From Paenibacillus pinistramenti (GTDB lineage: Bacteria > Bacillota > Bacilli > Paenibacillales > Paenibacillaceae), in contig NZ_VAWG01000007.1 in NCBI RefSeq assembly GCF_005869875.1, forward strand, positions 102,132-166,131: a stretch of DNA of 64,000 nucleotides, written 5' to 3'. The notes under the pieces were generated by a model, which worked only from the letters and a program-made list of their open reading frames with translations, was not told the origin of the DNA and did no database searches. Position numbers and translations under genes: made by a program. Position 1 is the first letter of the stretch; every line of letters starts with the position of its first letter. Shown piece by piece: positions 1 through 9,036 of the stretch.

Positions 1-456
1 GTACAAATCGGCAAGCTGGAAGGCATCGTCCGGCTGCTGCTGCGCCCGGTCCAGCTTCTTCAGACACAGATACTGATCCGGCGATTTGGCCAGTCTGGCA
101 TCGATCTCGAGGCCCAGATGCCGCGTAAGCTTGGCGATATCGCCTTCCGGCTTGACCAGCTGCTCAATGAGCGACTCGTCCGCGCAGGCAATCACCGCCG
201 GCTTGCGGGTGTAGCGGGCATAGCAAATGCTGTACAGCAGGTAGACGAGCGTTTTCCCCGTTCCAACACCCGCTTCGGCGAAGATCGGCATTTTATCGGC
301 AAAAGCCCGCTCCACCTGGTACGCCATATAAATCTGCTCGTCGCGGACTTCAAATCCGGCTTCGGGCAGCACATCATAAAATACATCCCCGATCCATTCG
401 CCAGCCTGCTCAATAAACGGACGGGACGGATCATATTCAAAAGGGTAACGGCTCAC
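1..456 (-). CDS. ATP-dependent helicase, DinG/XPD type (N-terminal part, runs off window)
   Basis: The first 152 codons of a superfamily 2 DNA helicase are visible; the rest lies beyond base 1. A Walker A motif (AEAGVGTGKT, about residues 62-71) follows a Q-motif-like stretch (RDEQ, about residue 38), the arrangement of DinG/XPD and Bacillus YpvA-type helicases. A cysteine in YLCLKKL near residue 133 could be the first iron-sulfur ligand, but the others are outside the window. I take the GTG at 456 as start because an in-frame TAA directly precedes it and GGAGGT lies 12 bases upstream. Likely role: ATP-driven unwinding in DNA repair (inference from family). Confidence 0.75.
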   Translation of the reverse strand, partial: MSRYPFEYDPSRPFIEQAGEWIGDVFYDVLPEAGFEVRDEQIYMAYQVERAFADKMPIFAEAGVGTGKTLVYLLYSICYARYTRKPAVIACADESLIEQLVKPEGDIAKLTRHLGLEIDARLAKSPDQYLCLKKLDRAQQQPDDAFQLADLY

Positions 457-552
457 TTAATTGTCCTACCTCCAAGGCGATCTAACATTAGACTCAAAAG
501 CCCATTATCCCATGCGGCAAGTTAAAATACAATGGCCGGCAGGACAGCTTCA

Positions 553-2289
553 TCAGCCCGCCTGCACGGCCTCCCGCATCAAACGCTCCAGCTCGGCCGC
601 GTATTTCTCGGCAAGACCGCTGCTCCAGCCGAAATAGTGCGCCATGGCTCCGGTCACCGCCTCTTTCCATTTCGCTGCCTGCGCAATATCAAAGAACAGC
701 CAGCCCGTACGGCGGATGAGAAAATCCTCCGGCTTCACCGCCATCTCCTGCTCCAGCGCATAACGGAGCCGCGCAGCCACGGCTAAAGGCAGGCCGAAGC
801 GCTCTGCCCACTCCTGCACCGCAGGGTCAGCCGCATAGGCATAAACCGCTCCGGCATTGGAGCCGTAGAAGGCGGCAATCCCGCGGGATTCCTCAGCAGA
901 GAGGCCGGCCTGGACTCCTGCTTCTATTGTTGCCGATACATAAGCTTCGAAACCGGCTGAACCGCCGACCTCTCCGCCTGAGACCGGAATCTCCTTTGTC
1001 TGGCAGGCCGTCTTCACCGTTCTGCCCGCCAGCTTGTTCTCAGCGGTCAGGCGCCGGACGACGTCGTCCACCACGTTCTCCGCCATTTTGCGGTAGCCTG
1101 TCAGCTTGCCGCCTGCGATGGAGATCAGCCCCGAAGGGGAGTGAAAAATCTCGTCCCGCCGCGAAATTTCCGAAGGGCCTTTGCCCTCCTGCTGGATCAG
1201 CGGACGCAGTCCCGCCCAGCTGGATTCAATATCGCCGTCCGTCAGCTTCAGCTCCGGAAACATAAAGTTCGCAGCATCAAGCAGATATTCCCGGTCCTCA
1301 GCCGTTGTCAGCGGATGCGCGGTATCGCCTTTGTAATTCGTATCCGTTGTGCCGAAATACGTCTTGCCCGCCCGTGGTATCGCAAAGACCATCCGGCCGT
1401 CCGGGGTATCGAAATAAACCGCCTGCCGCAGCGGAAAGCGGCTTTGGTCGAACACAAGATGAACCCCTTTGGTGAGGCGCAGCGTTTTGCCCGATTTGGA
1501 CTGGTCCAGCTCGCGGATGCCGTCCACCCACGGGCCTGCCGCGTTCACCATTTTGGCCGCCTTAATCACATAGGTTTCTCCGCCTCCGCCTAACTGGTCA
1601 CGGACCTTGACGCCTGTCAGCAGGCCGTTTCCGTCATACACAAGCTCTTCAACCTTCGCGTAATTCACCGCCCGGGCGCCAAATTCCACCGCCTTCTTCA
1701 TCACTTCCATCGTCAGCCGGGCGTCGTCGGTCCGGTACTCCACATAATAACCACCGCCCAGCAGGCCGTCCTGCTTGAGAAGCGGCTCTTTGCGCAGCGT
1801 CTGCTCCGCGCTCAGCATGGAGCGCCGCTCGGACTTCTTCACCCCTGCCAGAAAATCATACACCCGCAGCCCGAGCGAGGTGGAGAACTTGCCGAACGTC
1901 CCGCCCTTGTAGATCGGCAGCAGCATCCACTCCGGGGTGGTCACATGGGGCCCGTTCTCATATACGATCGCCCGTTCTTTTCCGACTTCAGCCACCACGC
2001 CGATTTCGAGCTGCTTCAAGTAGCGGAGCCCGCCATGCACCAGCTTGGTGGAGCGGCTGGAAGTACCGGCCGCAAAATCCTGCATCTCCACAAGTCCCGT
2101 TCTCAGCCCCCGGCTGGCCGCGTCCAGCGCGATCCCGGCGCCCGTAATTCCCCCTCCGATCACCAGAAGATCGAGCGGCCCTCTCTCCAGCTGCTGCAGC
2201 ACCTCACGGCGTCTGACCGCCGAAAACTCCGTGCCGGAATGTACTTCAGAATGTCCTGGACCCTGTACCTGTTGTACCTGATGATTCAT
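553..2289 (-). CDS. glpD: aerobic glycerol-3-phosphate dehydrogenase
   Basis: FAD-dependent enzyme oxidising glycerol-3-phosphate to dihydroxyacetone phosphate at the membrane and passing electrons to the quinone pool. The 578-residue protein is close to Bacillus GlpD (about 555). The FAD dinucleotide motif is at residues 41-52 (LLVIGGGITGAG), and later DAO-fold blocks such as TSSRSTKLVHGGLRYL and AGGKLTGYR are present. The start at 2289 is set by AAGGAGG eight bases upstream; longer in-frame starts would run through the leader terminator. It sits directly downstream of glpP, and expression is probably controlled by antitermination in the leader (2290-2460). Confidence 0.95.
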   Translation of the reverse strand: MNHQVQQVQGPGHSEVHSGTEFSAVRRREVLQQLERGPLDLLVIGGGITGAGIALDAASRGLRTGLVEMQDFAAGTSSRSTKLVHGGLRYLKQLEIGVVAEVGKERAIVYENGPHVTTPEWMLLPIYKGGTFGKFSTSLGLRVYDFLAGVKKSERRSMLSAEQTLRKEPLLKQDGLLGGGYYVEYRTDDARLTMEVMKKAVEFGARAVNYAKVEELVYDGNGLLTGVKVRDQLGGGGETYVIKAAKMVNAAGPWVDGIRELDQSKSGKTLRLTKGVHLVFDQSRFPLRQAVYFDTPDGRMVFAIPRAGKTYFGTTDTNYKGDTAHPLTTAEDREYLLDAANFMFPELKLTDGDIESSWAGLRPLIQQEGKGPSEISRRDEIFHSPSGLISIAGGKLTGYRKMAENVVDDVVRRLTAENKLAGRTVKTACQTKEIPVSGGEVGGSAGFEAYVSATIEAGVQAGLSAEESRGIAAFYGSNAGAVYAYAADPAVQEWAERFGLPLAVAARLRYALEQEMAVKPEDFLIRRTGWLFFDIAQAAKWKEAVTGAMAHYFGWSSGLAEKYAAELERLMREAVQAG

Positions 2290-2365
2290 GAAAAAGACCT
2301 CCTTCTGCTTGTATGGGCTGCGCAAGCCGGGGCATTGAAGAATCAGACCGCTGCCTCCGGCCGGC

Positions 2366-2427
2366 AAAAAAGAAAAAACCACGAACAGCGCCTCGAACCT
2401 TCGGTTCAGGCAGCTTCTTCGTGGTTT
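2366..2427 (-). terminator. glpD leader terminator, probable GlpP antitermination target
   Basis: On the minus strand a 9-bp stem AACCACGAA/TTCGTGGTT (2419-2427 with 2377-2385) encloses a 33-base loop that itself can pair (GAACCGAAGGTTC). It is followed by an almost pure T run (2366-2376). It lies between the putative promoter and the glpD start, the position of the leader terminator that GlpP bypasses in Bacillus when glycerol-3-phosphate is present. Confidence 0.8.
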
Positions 2428-2463
2428 CTCCATGTCTCCAACCCGTATCAACTTGTTACGATG

Positions 2464-2472
2464 ATTGTAACA
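2464..2472 (-). promoter_or_regulatory. extended -10 promoter for glpD
   Basis: The minus strand reads TGTTACAAT, an extended -10 element, about 175 bases upstream of glpD and just before the leader terminator. No good -35 hexamer is seen at 17 bases, which fits an extended -10 promoter. This is inference from sequence only. Confidence 0.4.
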
Positions 2473-2550
2473 CATAAACGGAAAAGGATGCGATTAAATT
2501 GCGATTCTTCCTTTACAAATCCTTCACTGACCTTGAAGTCCTTCACTTGC

Positions 2551-3123
2551 CTATCCATCCTGCTCCCGCCCGAGCCCCGTGTCCCACAGCTCCTGCCGCG
2601 AGGTCGTGATTGCCACTGCGCCGGCTGATAAAGCTGCATTCACTTCGGCGGCGCTGCGGATGAAGCCTCCCGCAATAATCGGAACGCCGGCCCGCTGCTT
2701 TACTTCTTCGATTAAAGAAGGAACGATCCCCGGCAGCACTTCGATGTAGTCGGGGCGGACTTTTTCAAATAAAGCGAAGCTGTTCTCAAGCGCCCCCGAA
2801 TCAATTAGAAAAATCCGCTGAACAGCAATCAGCTTGTTCTGTTTGGCCTTCTGCACGACGCTTGACCGCGTCGAGATCAGCCCCGCCGGGCGGACGGCCT
2901 GGCATAAATATTCCGCCGCGTACTCGTCGTTCTTCAATTCATCCACCAGATCGGCATGGAGCAGCACCTTCTTGCCTGCCTTCTCAGCCAGCTCGATCAT
3001 GGGGCGCAGCCGGGCAAGCCTGCCGCCGAGCAGGACGATATAAACATACGGCGAATCGAGCAGCTTCTCCAGCTCCCTGCCCGTCTTAACCGCCGGAAGT
3101 ATCTTTTGTGAGCCAAAGAGCAT
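2551..3123 (-). CDS. glpP: glycerol uptake operon antiterminator
   Basis: RNA-binding antiterminator that, with glycerol-3-phosphate, lets transcription read through leader terminators of glp genes. From the ATG at 3123 the product is 190 residues, matching Bacillus GlpP (192). The start has the family signature (FGSQKILPAV) and the C-terminal TIM-barrel-like glycine motif IAGGFI is present. A longer frame to 3216 is open, but its N-terminal extension has no family likeness; AAGGAAGG lies upstream of 3123. It is followed 260 bases later by glpD, its expected target. Confidence 0.93.
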   Translation of the reverse strand: MLFGSQKILPAVKTGRELEKLLDSPYVYIVLLGGRLARLRPMIELAEKAGKKVLLHADLVDELKNDEYAAEYLCQAVRPAGLISTRSSVVQKAKQNKLIAVQRIFLIDSGALENSFALFEKVRPDYIEVLPGIVPSLIEEVKQRAGVPIIAGGFIRSAAEVNAALSAGAVAITTSRQELWDTGLGREQDG

Positions 3124-3323
3124 CCAGGTCAGCCATCCTTCCTTATGATAAGCCTGTCCTCTGCGGCGCAGAGGAATAGCAGCCATTTGTCCTCTCCCAT
3201 TATATAACAGGATCAAGGGTACACTTTAGGCGAATTTGCTTTCTTCACGCAAAGAGGTAAAATTTTCTTGGATGCCGTACAGCGGCCTCATCCTATTTCA
3301 ACTATATTCAGGAGGCGAATTCC

Positions 3324-4448
3324 TTGAGTGAACATTCTCAGCAATCGAAATCTCTGGAAGCTTTGTTTGAGCCTTGTACGATAAACAGCCTGACCTTCCC
3401 GACGCGTATTGTAATGGCGCCGATGACCCGGGCTTTCTCCCCGAACGGCGTTCCGGGACCGGACGTTGCCGCGTACTACCGCCGGCGCGCCGAGAACGGC
3501 GTTGGCCTGATCATTACCGAAGGCACGCTGGTTAACCATCCCGCTGCAGGAGACACCTTGAACGTGCCTTTCTTCTACGGCGAGGAAGCCTTGAACGGCT
3601 GGGCCGAGGTTGTCCGACAGGTGCATGAGGCTGGCGGCAAAATTTTTCCGCAGCTCTGGCATGTCGGCATGTCCCGCCAGAAAGGCGCCGGGCCTAATCC
3701 CGAAGCTCTGCCGATCGGCCCTTCCGGCCTGGATCTGCAGGGGAACCCGTCCACCGAACCGATGACCGAAGACGAGATCGCCCAGGTGATCCAGGCCTTT
3801 GCGGACGCGGCGGCAGATGCCAAGCGCATCGGCTTTGACGGCGTGGAAATCCACGGGGCACACGGCTATCTGATCGACCAGTTCCTGTGGGAGCGGACCA
3901 ACCGCCGCGAAGACCGCTATGGAGGCAGCATGATGAAGCGGGCCCAGTTCGCCATTGACGTTGTTAAGGCTGTACGCGCTGCGGTAGGACCGGACTATCC
4001 GGTGACCCTGCGCATCTCCCAGTGGAAGATGAGCGATTACAGCGCGAAGCTGGCAGCCACGCCGGACGAGCTCGGCCAGCTTGTAAATGCTTTGGCGGGT
4101 GCGGGCGTCGATATTTTCGACTGCTCGACACGCCGCTTCTGGGAGACGGAATTCGAGGGCTCGGACCTCAATCTGGCAGGCTGGGTGAAGAAGCTGACCG
4201 GCAAACCAACCATTACCGTCGGTTCCGTCGGCCTTGACCGGGAGTTCACCGCTACCTTTACGGAAGGCAACAATGCCGGCACGAAAGACATTCAGGAGCT
4301 GGTTGAGCGGCTGGACCGAGGAGATTTTGATCTTGTGGCCGTGGGACGCGCGCTGCTTCTTGACCCGCAGTGGGCCGCGAAGGTCCGTGAAGGCCGGATG
4401 GACGAGCTCCAGACGTTCTCGCCTGAAGCGCTTCAGACCTTATCCTGA
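3324..4448 (+). CDS. NADH:flavin oxidoreductase, old yellow enzyme family
   Basis: FMN-dependent ene-reductase type enzyme of 374 residues (TIM barrel). The FMN-side motif APMTRA is near residue 31, the substrate-binding VEIHGAHGYLIDQF block near residue 175, and the family signature NRREDRYGGS just after it. A late VGRALLLDP motif matches the phosphate-binding end of the barrel. The start is TTG at 3324 with GGAGG about eight bases upstream. It stands alone and is closed by a terminator. The natural substrate cannot be told; relatives reduce activated alkenes, quinones or nitro compounds. Confidence 0.88.
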   Translation: MSEHSQQSKSLEALFEPCTINSLTFPTRIVMAPMTRAFSPNGVPGPDVAAYYRRRAENGVGLIITEGTLVNHPAAGDTLNVPFFYGEEALNGWAEVVRQVHEAGGKIFPQLWHVGMSRQKGAGPNPEALPIGPSGLDLQGNPSTEPMTEDEIAQVIQAFADAAADAKRIGFDGVEIHGAHGYLIDQFLWERTNRREDRYGGSMMKRAQFAIDVVKAVRAAVGPDYPVTLRISQWKMSDYSAKLAATPDELGQLVNALAGAGVDIFDCSTRRFWETEFEGSDLNLAGWVKKLTGKPTITVGSVGLDREFTATFTEGNNAGTKDIQELVERLDRGDFDLVAVGRALLLDPQWAAKVREGRMDELQTFSPEALQTLS

Positions 4449-4496
4449 TCTCTTAACAGATGGAAATAAATAAGGAAGCAGATAAATAAAGCAGCA

Positions 4497-4560
4497 GAAA
4501 AAGCCCAGGTTCCCGGAGCCCGTCCTGTTTAGGACCGGTCCGCGGAATTTGGGCTTTTCT
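4497..4560 (+). terminator. rho-independent terminator after the flavin oxidoreductase
   Basis: AAAAGCCCA (4499-4507) pairs with TGGGCTTTT (4550-4558). The enclosed bases form further GC-rich pairing and a T-rich tail follows. It could work in both directions for the convergent gene pair. Confidence 0.75.
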
Positions 4561-4591
4561 GTTATTTTGCCGGCACCTCTGCACTTCCGGG

Positions 4592-5248
4592 CTAGAGCAG
4601 CCCGGCCGCCCAGCACGCGCCCCTCAAAATCCACTGCTGGTAGATTTCGTTCCGGAAGGAAGGCAGATGATGGCCCGGCATGAGAAAAACAACCCGGCCA
4701 AGGCCATACCTTCTGGCCCACGCAGCGGGCCAGTCCCGGTCCTCATGCCGGTAAGTCAGCAGTACCTGAAGCTCCGCCAGAAGGTCGAGCTCGAACCGGT
4801 ACGGCTCTTCATCCATCCGGAAGCCGGGCAGTCCGGCACTCAACTGGCCGGCATTCGGCTGCCCCGCCTCAGCCTCAGCGGGCTGAAATTCCAGGGCTGT
4901 ATACGGGGGATGACCCGTAAACTTCCCGCCAATCAGCTGCGCCAGCTCCGGGGAGGCCTGCAGGGATATGCCGCTGTGCAGCACCAGCAGCCCGCCGCCC
5001 CCGGCGACAAACTGCAGCAGGCCTGCGGCTTCGCCGGGCTCCGGCGCGGTATCCCAGCTGTCCGTGTAGGAGATACAGAGGCCGTAGTCCGGCTGCTTCA
5101 GCCGGTCAGCCGTCAGCCTGCCGCGGTCCTCGCTGGCCTCAACCGTAAATTCCGGCGCCAAAATTCCCTCCAGCGTCTCCTGCACCGCATGCAGCGGATG
5201 GTACGGGGCACGTTCATTGTCGCCCAGCAGCAGCGTTCGAACAGCCAT
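4592..5248 (-). CDS. ThuA-like domain protein
   Basis: A 218-residue class I glutamine-amidotransferase-like fold of the ThuA (trehalose utilisation) group. Visible marks are the early strand TLLLGDN, YTDSWD, GGGGLLVLHSGI around residue 85, the family GGKFTGHPPY near residue 108, and the late GRVVFLMPGHH. ThuA proteins act in disaccharide metabolism, but the biochemical role of most is unknown. The ATG at 5248 has GAGAGG upstream. The next gene downstream on this strand is the convergent neighbour; the SDR upstream is separated by only about 66 bases, so the two may be co-transcribed. Confidence 0.75.
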   Translation of the reverse strand: MAVRTLLLGDNERAPYHPLHAVQETLEGILAPEFTVEASEDRGRLTADRLKQPDYGLCISYTDSWDTAPEPGEAAGLLQFVAGGGGLLVLHSGISLQASPELAQLIGGKFTGHPPYTALEFQPAEAEAGQPNAGQLSAGLPGFRMDEEPYRFELDLLAELQVLLTYRHEDRDWPAAWARRYGLGRVVFLMPGHHLPSFRNEIYQQWILRGACWAAGLL

Positions 5249-5305
5249 TGTAACACCTCTCCCGATTAATAATAGATCCTGCCGTTACCAGCACATCGTT
5301 TACCC

Positions 5306-5335
5306 GTTCATCGGCTACCAGTTCATCGGCTTGCC
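5306..5335. repeat. 15-bp tandem duplication spanning a stop codon
   Basis: GTTCATCGGCTACCA (5306-5320) is followed by GTTCATCGGCTTGCC (5321-5335). The copy covers the last codons and the stop of the SDR gene, so the 3' end of the gene has been duplicated. Confidence 0.7.
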
Positions 5336-6040
5336 GGTATAGTCCACCAAGCACAACCGCTCCTGCTTAAAGCCAGGCAGCAGGAACCGGTCGGCCAGCC
5401 CGAGAATCGCAGCCGCGGACTCGTCAGCCGTCAGATCGGCTTCTGTATTGAAATACCCGTTCATGTACGTCCGGACCCAGCCGGGATGGACGAGAAGCAC
5501 TTTGCCGCCCTGCGGGGCGATCTGGTTATACACCAGCTTCGACTGCATATTAAGCGCCGACTTTGACATGCAGTACGCGAACCAGCTGTCGCGGCTGCTG
5601 TCTTCGACGCTGCCTGCCTCCGAGGAGATGTTCACGAGCAGCCGGCCTTCTCCCTTCAGCAGATGGCCGGTCAGCGCGTTCGTGACCCGCAGCGTTCCCA
5701 GCGTGTTCACATTGAACACCCGCTGAATGTCTTCGAAGTCCAGCTCGTCTTCTACAGTTGCTTCGATCCCGCCCAGAATGGCGGCCGCGTTAATGACCAG
5801 CTCCAGCCTGTCCGTCACGGCTGACACCTGCTCCGCCGCCTTCCGGACGCTGTCTCCGCTGCCGATGTCCAGCGGAACAAGCAGGAGCGAGTCTCCCTGC
5901 GCCTGCTTCAATTCCGCGAGCTCTGTCCACTCCGGCATGTACTGCCCGGCAAACACGGTAAACCCCCGGGCGATCAGTCCTTTGACCAGCGCCAGCCCTA
6001 AACCGCGGTCGGCGCCTGTAACGAATGCATACCTGCTCAA
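5315..6040 (-). CDS. short-chain dehydrogenase/reductase
   Basis: A 241-residue classical SDR with NAD(P)-binding motif TGADRGLGLAL at residues 8-18, NAAAILGG in the middle, a catalytic serine in NISSEAGS, and the YxxxK pair in YCMSKSALN. The start is TTG at 6040 with AAGGGTG seven bases upstream. Substrate is unknown. It lies between an aldo/keto reductase and a ThuA-like gene, all on the same strand. Its stop codon region is tandemly duplicated. Confidence 0.88.
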   Translation of the reverse strand: MSRYAFVTGADRGLGLALVKGLIARGFTVFAGQYMPEWTELAELKQAQGDSLLLVPLDIGSGDSVRKAAEQVSAVTDRLELVINAAAILGGIEATVEDELDFEDIQRVFNVNTLGTLRVTNALTGHLLKGEGRLLVNISSEAGSVEDSSRDSWFAYCMSKSALNMQSKLVYNQIAPQGGKVLLVHPGWVRTYMNGYFNTEADLTADESAAAILGLADRFLLPGFKQERLCLVDYTGKPMNW

Positions 6041-6159
6041 ACGGCTTCACCCTTCCGTAATAGGCTCAAAGGCTCTTCCTTCCATCCGCTTCAATTCCGG
6101 CTTTCGGCTAACGAATTCCAGCTGACACTCCCGCTGCAGGCCTTCCCGGACTTCATTCA

Positions 6160-7140
6160 TTACCACGCATAAGCTTCCGGAGCGGCTCCGCCCGGCCCCG
6201 GGAAGATGCGGTCCAGCTCATCCAGCGTCGCCTGATCCAGCTTGATCTCTACGGCGCGCAGCGTATTCTCCAGCTGCTCAATCGTTCTCGGCCCGATAAT
6301 CGGCGCCGTAATCGCCGGATTCGCCAGCAGCCAGGCCAGCGCCACATTCGCTTGGGACTCACCCAGCTCGTCACACAGCTTCGCGTACTGCTCCAGCTGC
6401 CCGCGGTGGCGCTCGATGCCCTCTTTGCCCTGGCTGGTGCGCGTGCCTTTCTCCGCCTTCAGCGCGCTGCCGCCAAGCAGGCCGCCGGCCAGCGGGCTCC
6501 ATACGACAACGCCCAGACCGTAGTCCTGGGCTGCAGGCAGCACCTCCAGCTCCGCATTGCGGTTGACCAGGTTGTACAAATGCTGCTCGCTGACGAGCCC
6601 CATGAAGTTCCGCTTCTCTGCAGCCGCCTGGGCTTTGGCCAAATGCCAGCCCGCAAAATTGCTGGAACCGATGTAATCGACCTTGCCCTGGTTCACCATG
6701 GCTTCAAATCCGCCCCACAGCTCTTCCCACGGTGTCCGGCGGTCGATATGGTGCATCTGGTAAAGCTCGATATGGTCTGTCTGCAGACGGCGCAGCGAGC
6801 CTTCAAGGTGCCGGCGGATCTTGTACAAGGACAAGCCGCGTTCATCGTTCGGCCCGTCATTTGCGTCATTCATCTGGCCGTGCACTTTGGTCGCCAGAAC
6901 CACTTTTTCACGGCGTCCGCCGCCCTGCGCAAACCATCTGCCGATGATTGTTTCGGTCAGGCCGGCATTTTCGCCCCAGCCGTAGATGTTCGCGGTATCA
7001 AAGAACGTAATTCCGGCATCGAGTGCAGCGTCCATGATGCGGAAGGCGTCTTTTTCATCCGTTGCCACACCAAAATTCATCGTGCCAAGGCACAGCGTGC
7101 TTACCTTCATGCCTGTTCGTCCCAGATACGTATATTCCAT
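6160..7140 (-). CDS. aldo/keto reductase
   Basis: NADPH-dependent (alpha/beta)8 oxidoreductase of 326 residues. The catalytic tetrad is recognisable as Asp and Tyr in FFDTANIYGWGE, Lys in VLATKVHG, and His in LYQMHHID. The cofactor region includes GLVSEQHLYNL and the late IIGPRTIEQLENTL. The ATG at 7140 with AGAGGAG ten bases upstream is preferred over a frame opening at 7164. A second, similar reductase lies at 22914-23894. The substrate is not predictable; relatives include YhdN/YdbC-type general stress reductases. Confidence 0.9.
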   Translation of the reverse strand: MEYTYLGRTGMKVSTLCLGTMNFGVATDEKDAFRIMDAALDAGITFFDTANIYGWGENAGLTETIIGRWFAQGGGRREKVVLATKVHGQMNDANDGPNDERGLSLYKIRRHLEGSLRRLQTDHIELYQMHHIDRRTPWEELWGGFEAMVNQGKVDYIGSSNFAGWHLAKAQAAAEKRNFMGLVSEQHLYNLVNRNAELEVLPAAQDYGLGVVVWSPLAGGLLGGSALKAEKGTRTSQGKEGIERHRGQLEQYAKLCDELGESQANVALAWLLANPAITAPIIGPRTIEQLENTLRAVEIKLDQATLDELDRIFPGPGGAAPEAYAW

Positions 7141-7297
7141 AACTAACACACTCCTCTTAGTCAAATGTATGAAAAATGAATGCGTTTACCCTATACTATT
7201 TTAGTAAAAATAGAAGCCCCATGCTATATAGAATGTAAGCAGCAGGTGGACAACGTTATACACAGCTGTTCAAAGCCGCTGCTTTGAATCCTGCCCC

Positions 7298-8971
7298 CTA
7301 GAACCTCCCCGACCGGAAGATCGCATAAACCAGCCAGAAGACCAGCAGGCCCGAGATGATCAGCCCGATCTCAATGACCGGAAAATTCCACAAAATCGAC
7401 TGCTGGCTGCTCAGCGCAGAAGCGATAATCAGCCCCGTCATCAGAATGCTGAAGGACAGCAGCACGATGCTGAAGGACAGCCTGTTGCTGACCCGGTCCA
7501 GCCGGCGCAGGAAGCTGTTCAGCTCCGGCGCGCTGAGCTCGACCCGGATTTTGCCCTTCTTGACCAGCCCGCTTAACACCTTGATGTTCTTGGGCACATC
7601 GGTAAGCAGGTCCCAGTAGTCCGGAATTTTATCCGACCACTTCCTGAAGACGTTCACCGGATTGATGCGTTCCTTCAGGAGACGGACCCCATAAGGCTCG
7701 GCAATGTCAAAGATGCTGATCTCCGGATCAAGCGCTGTCACCACGCCTTCCATCGTCAGCAGCGCTTTGCCCACCAGCGTCAGCTCGGAAGGAAGGACAA
7801 TCCGGTGACGGAATGCCACCTTGAACAGATCATTGACGGCTTCCCCCAGCCGGACCTTGCTTAGCGGCACGTTGTAATATTTCTCGCGGAGCTGCTCGAC
7901 GTCGTCAAACAGCCTTGCTTCATCCGCATCTTCCGGCACAATCCCCATGGCCGAGATCGCCCGCAGAATTCCCTTGGAGCTTTGGTTCCGGAGGGAAATG
8001 ACCATCGTCGCAAAATGCTGCTTCATACCCGGCGACAGCCTCCCGGCCATGCCAAAATCCAGCATCGCCAGCTCGCCGCCCGGCAGCACCAGGAAATTGC
8101 CCGGATGCGGATCGCCGTGAAAGAACCCTTCCACCAGAATCTGGTGGAACATCAGGGAGGCGATGCGCCTTGCCAATTCCCTGCGGTCCACGCCGGCCGC
8201 GTTCAGCCGCTTCGTATCCGACAGCTTGATGCCGGTGAGAAACTCCATCGTCAGCACCCGGCGGGTGCAGTATTCCCAGTGCAGCCCCGGAACCCTTACC
8301 TTTATTTGTCCGCTTGGGGCGTTCTGGGCGGCAATCTTCTCGCCGTTCCTGGCTTCCAGCGTGTAGTCCAGCTCCTCTGTCAGCACCTTGGCAATTTCAT
8401 CGGCAACCTCCCTGAGCCGGTACCGCTTGGCCCATTCCAGCCGGTCTTCGGCCGCGCGGGCCAGCTCCAGCAGAATGTCCAGATCGATGCGCATCATTTT
8501 GTCCACGTCCGGACGCTGCACCTTGACTGCTACTCTGGCGCCGTCAGGCAGCACGGCTTCATGCACCTGGCCGATGGACGCAGCGGCCAGCGGTACCCGG
8601 GAGAAGTCGAGGAACAGCTCCTCGATGCTTGCCCCAAGCTCCTCCTCCACGATGGCGGCAGCCTCTTCATAGGAGAAGGGGGGCACGTGGTCCTGGAGCT
8701 TCTCCAGCTCTTCAACAATATCAGCCGGAAGCAGGTCCGGCCGGGTGCTGGCGATCTGGCCGATTTTGATGTAGGTGGGTCCGAGCTCCTCCAGAATCAG
8801 GCGCACCCGTTCACCGCGGGTTTTGGAAGGGGCGGCCTCCTTTTTCCCGATAAAAGGCAGCTGCTCCGGAAAACCCAGCTCATGAGCAATATACCCAAAG
8901 CCGTTCCGGACCAGCGCCGCAGCAATCTGCCGGTACCGGAGAAGGTGCCTGACGCGTCTCCCTGCCTTCAT
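7298..8971 (-). CDS. ABC1/AarF/UbiB-family atypical kinase
   Basis: A 557-residue atypical protein-kinase-like ATPase. Family marks are KxGQ (YIKIGQIASTRPDLLP, near residue 84), an Ala-rich loop AAASIGQVHEAVL, the lysine in VAVKVQRPDV, HGDPHPGNFLVL, and the metal-binding DFGMAGRL. Two C-terminal transmembrane helices (about residues 495-550) are usual. In other bacteria relatives support ubiquinone synthesis; firmicutes make menaquinone, so the role here is unclear, possibly lipid or quinone handling at the membrane. The phasin-like gene directly upstream is probably its operon partner. Confidence 0.88.
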   Translation of the reverse strand: MKAGRRVRHLLRYRQIAAALVRNGFGYIAHELGFPEQLPFIGKKEAAPSKTRGERVRLILEELGPTYIKIGQIASTRPDLLPADIVEELEKLQDHVPPFSYEEAAAIVEEELGASIEELFLDFSRVPLAAASIGQVHEAVLPDGARVAVKVQRPDVDKMMRIDLDILLELARAAEDRLEWAKRYRLREVADEIAKVLTEELDYTLEARNGEKIAAQNAPSGQIKVRVPGLHWEYCTRRVLTMEFLTGIKLSDTKRLNAAGVDRRELARRIASLMFHQILVEGFFHGDPHPGNFLVLPGGELAMLDFGMAGRLSPGMKQHFATMVISLRNQSSKGILRAISAMGIVPEDADEARLFDDVEQLREKYYNVPLSKVRLGEAVNDLFKVAFRHRIVLPSELTLVGKALLTMEGVVTALDPEISIFDIAEPYGVRLLKERINPVNVFRKWSDKIPDYWDLLTDVPKNIKVLSGLVKKGKIRVELSAPELNSFLRRLDRVSNRLSFSIVLLSFSILMTGLIIASALSSQQSILWNFPVIEIGLIISGLLVFWLVYAIFRSGRF

Positions 8972-9036
8972 CCTGTCCCCTCCTCCGTTTGTTTCCTGTT
9001 TGTATCCTTATATCCTTATATCCGTTTCATCCGTTC

